From an uncultured cyanobacterium (GTDB taxonomy: Bacteria > Cyanobacteriota > Cyanobacteriia > Cyanobacteriales > Geitlerinemataceae): 8,767 nucleotides of DNA. The position numbers were made by a program, and so were the translations under genes. The stretch covers positions 1-8,767 of the forward strand of contig CAKZKB010000255.1 in the NCBI GenBank assembly GCA_937121005.1, written 5' to 3'. The notes beneath the pieces are model-generated. The model had not been told where the DNA came from, did not search any database, and saw only the letters and a list, made by a program, of their open reading frames with translations. Shown here one piece after another: positions 5,854 to 8,767 of this stretch. The number at the start of each line of letters is the position of its first letter. The stretch's first letter is position 1.

Positions 5854-5859
5854 TTGACA
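5854..5859 (+). promoter_or_regulatory. Perfect -35 hexamer TTGACA facing the RTX-CHRD gene
   Basis: TTGACA matches the sigma-70 -35 consensus, but no good -10 lies 16-18 nt downstream (the candidates are AGTGCA to TGCAAA). If used, it would give a leader carrying the whole structured element. An alternative -10, TACAAT at 5992-5997, has no matching -35 and would give an almost leaderless message. The promoter is unresolved. Confidence 0.25.
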
Positions 5860-5865
5860 AACTCC

Positions 5866-5996
5866 ATTACCGAAAAGTGCAAAGTAACTTTGCCGAAAAC
5901 GGTAATGACACCCACAGGCGATCGCTCCAAAATGACCTCGTAGGCGGAGCGATCGCTCGATTTGGATCCTCCGCAGGTTGCTAACTTCAGTTACAA
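5866..5996 (+). repeat. Duplicated intergenic element, copy A (upstream of the RTX-CHRD gene)
   Basis: The copy starts with a palindrome centred on 5886: inner arms GCAAAGT and ACTTTGC, outer arms ATTACCG (5866-5872) and CGGTAAT (5900-5906), with an A-rich internal loop between them. From 5879 to 5943 it aligns without gaps to 7291-7355. A second hairpin, GCGGAG (5944-5949) with CTCCGC (5969-5974), is followed by a shared box AACTTCAGTTACAA (5983-5996). The gene start is 15 nt beyond. It could be a structured 5' leader, a regulatory site or a dispersed repeat. Confidence 0.6.
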
Positions 5997-5997
5997 T

Positions 5998-6012
5998 TAG
6001 GAAAGCGTCCTA
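5998..6012 (+). promoter_or_regulatory. Ribosome binding site inside a small hairpin at the RTX-CHRD start
   Basis: AGGA (5999-6002) lies 9 nt before the ATG at 6012 and fixes the start. It is also part of TAGGA-AAGCG-TCCTA, a perfect 5-bp hairpin that pairs the ribosome binding site with bases reaching the A of the start codon. The hairpin alone is weak. Confidence 0.4.
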
Positions 6013-7259
6013 TGGAATTTTTAATTGGCAATGCCGAGTTTCCCGTCGATTTGTTTCCAGGATCGGCCATTGCAGACGCGATCGATTTGAACGTACCCAC
6101 TCCCGAACAGTTGGTTTCAATTATCGCCGCTCGAGATTCTGCGTTTCCGGATGCAGTTGTGCTGTTCGAGGGAGACGATCTGCTCAGCGACTCTGAAGAT
6201 TCTCGGACGCTTAGCGGCAATCAAGGCAACGATACCCTTATTGGTAACAATGGAGACGATACGCTTTTAGGCGGAAAAGGGGACGATTGGCTCGATGGTG
6301 GTAGCGGGAACGATATCCTTTCGGGTGACGGTGGAAATGATATGCTGACTGGCGGATCGGGCAGCGATCGCTTCGATTTTGGTGAAGCAGTAGACGAAAC
6401 TGCGACCAGCGATCTCGTCACCGACTATACTGACGGTGAAGATCGCATTGGCTTGCTAAGCGGACTCAGTTTCGATCGTCTCAACCTCGAGCAAGTTGGC
6501 AGCGATGTTCGCATTTCTTCTACCGATACATCAGGTCAATTTGCTAACATTGCCTTAGTTTTACAAAATGTAGATGTTGCGGCCATTGATGAAAGCGATT
6601 TTGTCAGCACCGAAGAAGACGAAGCCGAAAGCCACGCAGACATTGAGTTCGAGACTTCAACTCCCCCACTAGATATTGACCTCGATCCCAGTCAGGGAGA
6701 CGAAATTGGTGCAGTTTATCAATCCTTTTTAAGTCCGCATCAAGAACCCGGAGAAGAAGAAGAGACACCGCCTGGAACGCCCGCACAATTCCAATCGACC
6801 GAACCTTCTGTCCCCCGAAGCGAGCGGACATCGCGAGGTCATGGCGTTATCCGATTTGCTGAAGATTTCTCTGAAGCCTACGTGGATGTCGAAATCGAAA
6901 ATGTCGAAATCGAAGATATTGTGTTGTTCCACATTCATTGCGGCCGTCCCGATGTATTAGGCCCCATCTTGGTTAACTTTGGAGAAGCGGAAAGCATTCA
7001 AGAAAACTTTTCTGACGATGGTGTTTTCTCGGTGATAGTGACCAACGAACAAATCGAAGAGACCATTGCTGCGGGTGAGGGTCTTGTTGGAGCGTTTACT
7101 GCCGGATGTCCCATTGTTCCTGGTTTACCCGATCGCGTTCAAACCATTTCTGGCATGGAATATATTGCCCAGCAAGGCGATCTCTACTTCAACTTACATA
7201 CGAGCGGTCAAACCTTTTTCGGAGATATCCGAGGACGGTTAACCCCAGTGGAAAGTTAA
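6012..7259 (+). CDS. RTX calcium-binding repeat protein with C-terminal CHRD domain
   Basis: This 415-residue acidic protein contains six tandem nonapeptides at 67-120 (L-S-G-N-Q-G-N-D-T, L-I-G-N-N-G-D-D-T, L-L-G-G-K-G-D-D-W and three more), the GGxGxDxLx pattern that forms a calcium-bound beta-roll. The usual post-repeat segment follows at 121-198 (F-D-F-G, then D-L-V-T-D-Y and D-R-I-G-L, ending E-S-D-F-V). An acidic, Pro-rich linker at 200-275 leads to a CHRD domain at about 276-411, recognised by V-L-F-H-I-H-C-G-R-P-D-V-L-G-P-I and Y-F-N-L-H-T-S-G-Q-T-F-F-G-D-I-R-G-R-L. There is no N-terminal signal peptide, so type I secretion is likely, but no exporter genes are in the window. The two domains suggest a calcium-dependent surface or matrix protein; the precise role is unknown. 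The element upstream of it recurs after its stop. Confidence 0.85.
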   Translation: MEFLIGNAEFPVDLFPGSAIADAIDLNVPTPEQLVSIIAARDSAFPDAVVLFEGDDLLSDSEDSRTLSGNQGNDTLIGNNGDDTLLGGKGDDWLDGGSGNDILSGDGGNDMLTGGSGSDRFDFGEAVDETATSDLVTDYTDGEDRIGLLSGLSFDRLNLEQVGSDVRISSTDTSGQFANIALVLQNVDVAAIDESDFVSTEEDEAESHADIEFETSTPPLDIDLDPSQGDEIGAVYQSFLSPHQEPGEEEETPPGTPAQFQSTEPSVPRSERTSRGHGVIRFAEDFSEAYVDVEIENVEIEDIVLFHIHCGRPDVLGPILVNFGEAESIQENFSDDGVFSVIVTNEQIEETIAAGEGLVGAFTAGCPIVPGLPDRVQTISGMEYIAQQGDLYFNLHTSGQTFFGDIRGRLTPVES

Positions 7260-7277
7260 ATTGGGCAGCATTTCTTT

Positions 7278-7396
7278 TTTATCGTTTTCGGCAAAGTAAC
7301 TTTGTCGAAAACGGTAATAACCTCAAGAGGCGATCGCTCCACAATAAGATTGTAGCCGAAGCAATGGTTTAATTCGGCTGCCAACTTCAGTCACAA
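7278..7396 (+). repeat. Duplicated intergenic element, copy B, with a long near-perfect hairpin
   Basis: The arms at 7279-7297 and 7299-7317 pair over 19 positions around a single A at 7298, with only two G-T wobbles; the left arm ends TATCGTTTTCGGCAAAGT. Downstream come the shared HIP1 block AGGCGATCGCTCCA (7328-7341), a hairpin AGCCGAA (7354-7360) with TTCGGCT (7373-7379), and the box AACTTCAGTCACAA (7383-7396). Copy A has the same order. The long hairpin begins 20 nt after the RTX-CHRD stop and might also protect or end that transcript, but no T-run follows it. Confidence 0.6.
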
Positions 7397-7424
7397 CATC
7401 GGACATTTACCTTTCGCCCCAAAC

Positions 7425-7485
7425 TTAGTCGAAGTTATTGAAGCGGCAAAAGTTTCACTCTTCGATCGCCTTCCTTGTGCAATTG
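7425..7485 (+). repeat. Copy 2 of the short intergenic repeat that looks like a coding remnant
   Basis: This copy matches 3152-3213. Read from TTC at 7413 it gives F-A-P-N-L-V-E-V-I-E-A-A-K-V-S-L-F-D-R-L and then C-A-I-E-K-Y-A-T-L-A-L before a stop at 7508-7510. No start codon or ribosome binding site precedes it, so it is a fragment. The parent family is not recognised. Confidence 0.45.
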
Positions 7486-7512
7486 AAAAATATGCAACGC
7501 TAGCTCTATAGC
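7483..7512 (+). promoter_or_regulatory. Candidate sigma-70 promoter for the beta-helix gene
   Basis: TTGAAA (7483-7488) and TATAGC (7507-7512) are separated by 18 nt and lie about 65 nt before the start codon. The -35 matches 5 of 6 and the -10 4 of 6. If it is used, the duplicated element would be upstream of the promoter rather than in the leader. Confidence 0.3.
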
Positions 7513-7577
7513 GCGATCGTCTTTGTCACCAAAGCAGTTTGCTTCTGTCCCGTCGTCTAGTCTATTGGAACAGTAAC

Positions 7578-8767
7578 ATGGCCACCATCATCGTTAACAG
7601 TCTCGACGACAACACGATCGCCGGAGATGGCTTCATTACGCTACGCGAAGCCACTATTGCTCTCAACAACAATGGCGGTGGGGGGAACAGCGACTTCACT
7701 GGCATCACGTTCGACAATACCAACGACACCATTGACCTATCGGGAGTATCGGGAAACATCATCCTGGGGGGAACCGGACTCCAAATTACTGAAGACCTGA
7801 CCCTCATGGGGCCTGGAGCCACCAACCTCAGCATCGACGCGCAGATGATGTCCCGCGCCATCAACGTTAGCGCAAATAATGTCACGATTACAAACCTGAC
7901 AATTCAAAGTGGATCGGTGACGGGTCGTGGGGGTGGAATTTATCACACGGGGACTGGAACACTCAGTCTAGACAATGTGACGATTTCGGGCAATTCTAGT
8001 GGCGATCGCGGCGGCGGCATTTCCAGTGAAGGAAGCGTTACCGTCACCAACTCCACAGTTTCGGGTAATTCTAGCAATGTTGATGGCGGCGGCATTCGCA
8101 GCAACGGTGGCACGATCGCTAACAGCACCATTACCCAAAATATGGCATCGGGCGATGGTGGCGGCATCTTCAACGCTGGCGGTACGCTAACCGTCAACAA
8201 CAGTATCATCGCCGGAAACACCGATTCTGGAACGGCTCCCGACGTTTCCGGAACCGTCACCAGCAACAATGCCAACATCATCGGCAATGGTACAGGTAGC
8301 ACCGGGTTCGGCGGTACAGACATCATTGGTGTTGCCGCCAACACCGTCATCAACACTACTCTCGCCGATAATGGCGGCCCCACCTTCACCCACGCCCTGA
8401 TTGCCGGTTCCCCGGCGATCGACGCATCAACGGGAGGAACGGCAAACGATCAACGCGGCGTTGCTGCTGTCGGCACTAGCCGCGACATTGGAGCCTTTGA
8501 AGCCGAACCCGAAATCGATGTCCTCAACGGAGCCACCAGCATTCCCGATGCCGGAACCTTAACCATCGGTACCACAGTTGGCAGCGATCTCACCGTCACC
8601 CTCACCGTTCGCAACGATGGTATCGGAACTCTAACCCTCAACAATCCCATTTCCCTCACTGGCGATGCCGAACTCTCTTTAGCCAGCACCACCTTTACTA
8701 CCACAACCCTGACACCAGCAGCCACCACCACCTTAACAGTTGTTTCAGATAACGCGCAAAGTCCATA
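7578..8767 (+). CDS. Parallel beta-helix surface protein with choice-of-anchor Q and D-type segments, 3' end outside window
   Basis: The reading frame is open for 396 codons from ATG 7578 to the window end. A GGA at 7567-7569, 8 nt before the ATG, is a weak ribosome binding site. The N-terminus (I-I-V-N-S-L-D-D-N-T, then I-T-L-R-E-A-T) is the usual cap of this family, and no Sec signal is visible. Residues about 95-215 form a right-handed beta-helix with turns of about 25 residues resembling polymorphic outer-membrane repeats: S-G-N-S-S followed by G-G-G-I, seen at 137-149, 162-173 and 186-197. Residues 263-308 (L-A-D-N-G-G-P-T-F-T-H-A-L, S-P-A-I-D-A, D-I-G-A-F-E) match the choice-of-anchor Q ending. 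After E-I-D-V-L-N-G (312-318) a beta-sandwich of choice-of-anchor D type begins (N-D-G-I-G-T-L-T-L). It is rich in Thr, Asn and Gly. It is likely exported and adhesive; the anchor and secretion signal must lie beyond the window. Confidence 0.8.
   Translation, partial: MATIIVNSLDDNTIAGDGFITLREATIALNNNGGGGNSDFTGITFDNTNDTIDLSGVSGNIILGGTGLQITEDLTLMGPGATNLSIDAQMMSRAINVSANNVTITNLTIQSGSVTGRGGGIYHTGTGTLSLDNVTISGNSSGDRGGGISSEGSVTVTNSTVSGNSSNVDGGGIRSNGGTIANSTITQNMASGDGGGIFNAGGTLTVNNSIIAGNTDSGTAPDVSGTVTSNNANIIGNGTGSTGFGGTDIIGVAANTVINTTLADNGGPTFTHALIAGSPAIDASTGGTANDQRGVAAVGTSRDIGAFEAEPEIDVLNGATSIPDAGTLTIGTTVGSDLTVTLTVRNDGIGTLTLNNPISLTGDAELSLASTTFTTTTLTPAATTTLTVVSDNAQSP

Larger units (their letters stand above)
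7260..7577. other. Intergenic region between the two surface-protein genes
   Basis: These 318 nt hold copy B of the duplicated element (7278-7396), a copy of the coding-remnant repeat (7425-7485) and a candidate promoter near 7483-7512, each listed separately. No intact gene is visible. Confidence 0.6.

Noticed and set aside
7547..7572. Sequence resembling the 5' half of a tRNA-Glu (CGTCGTCTAG core)
   Set aside because: Only about 16 of 26 positions agree with the typical cyanobacterial tRNA-Glu start and no anticodon, T-arm or acceptor 3' half follows; chance or a tiny relic at most.
7562..8731. Several minus-strand frames of 69-148 codons opposite the beta-helix gene
   Set aside because: The plus strand carries clear beta-helix and choice-of-anchor motifs; the low-complexity Thr/Asn/Gly coding leaves the opposite strand poor in stops, and the products are Val/Pro/Leu-rich without domains.

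Overview
The window reads as chromosomal DNA of a cyanobacterium. The octamer GCGATCGC (the cyanobacterial HIP1 palindrome) occurs about 17 times. A COP23-family gene, a HisKA_3-like kinase with an H-N-G-P-L-Q phosphoacceptor box and choice-of-anchor surface proteins fit the same origin. No rRNA, CRISPR array, insertion sequence or intact tRNA was found. Genus cannot be assigned from the sequence alone.

Left part, minus strand (about 1-2224): three genes run leftwards with gaps of 18 and 25 nt and probably form an operon. Their order is a secreted COP23-domain protein, a secreted trypsin-like serine protease with an acidic EF-hand-like tail, and a LapA/DUF1049 membrane protein with a long acidic cytoplasmic tail that leaves the window. 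All three belong to the envelope or periplasm.

Centre-left, plus strand (2481-3487): a complete 1-Cys (Prx6-type) peroxiredoxin reads divergently from the COP23 operon across a 256-nt spacer. Behind it lies a repeat-rich stretch. It holds a perfect 11-bp palindromic repeat, a short sequence repeated again at 7428, a DUF4351 tail remnant and a C9 tract.

Centre (3489-5805): a two-component pair, with a NarL/LuxR-type response regulator followed by a six-helix membrane histidine kinase. Facing them tail to tail, with stop codons overlapping by 4 bp, is a 97-residue protein. It has one membrane helix and a dimerisation/phosphoacceptor helix clearly related to that of the kinase, but no ATPase domain. 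This DHp-only partner is the most interesting protein-level observation here.

Right part, plus strand (5806-8767): two surface or exported proteins. The first carries six RTX calcium-binding nonapeptides and a C-terminal CHRD domain. The second is a parallel beta-helix protein with choice-of-anchor Q and D-type segments that runs off the window. A related element of about 120-130 nt lies immediately upstream of the first gene and again between the two genes. The two copies share an imperfect palindrome, a HIP1 block and a 3' box. They also hold a small hairpin at the same place with different stem sequences, which looks like compensatory change. The element is either a shared structured leader or regulatory region, or a dispersed repeat flanking the RTX-CHRD gene.

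How it may fit together (inference): the two-component genes and the DHp-only protein sit beside genes for calcium-binding or adhesive exported proteins and could control them, but nothing in the sequence proves this.
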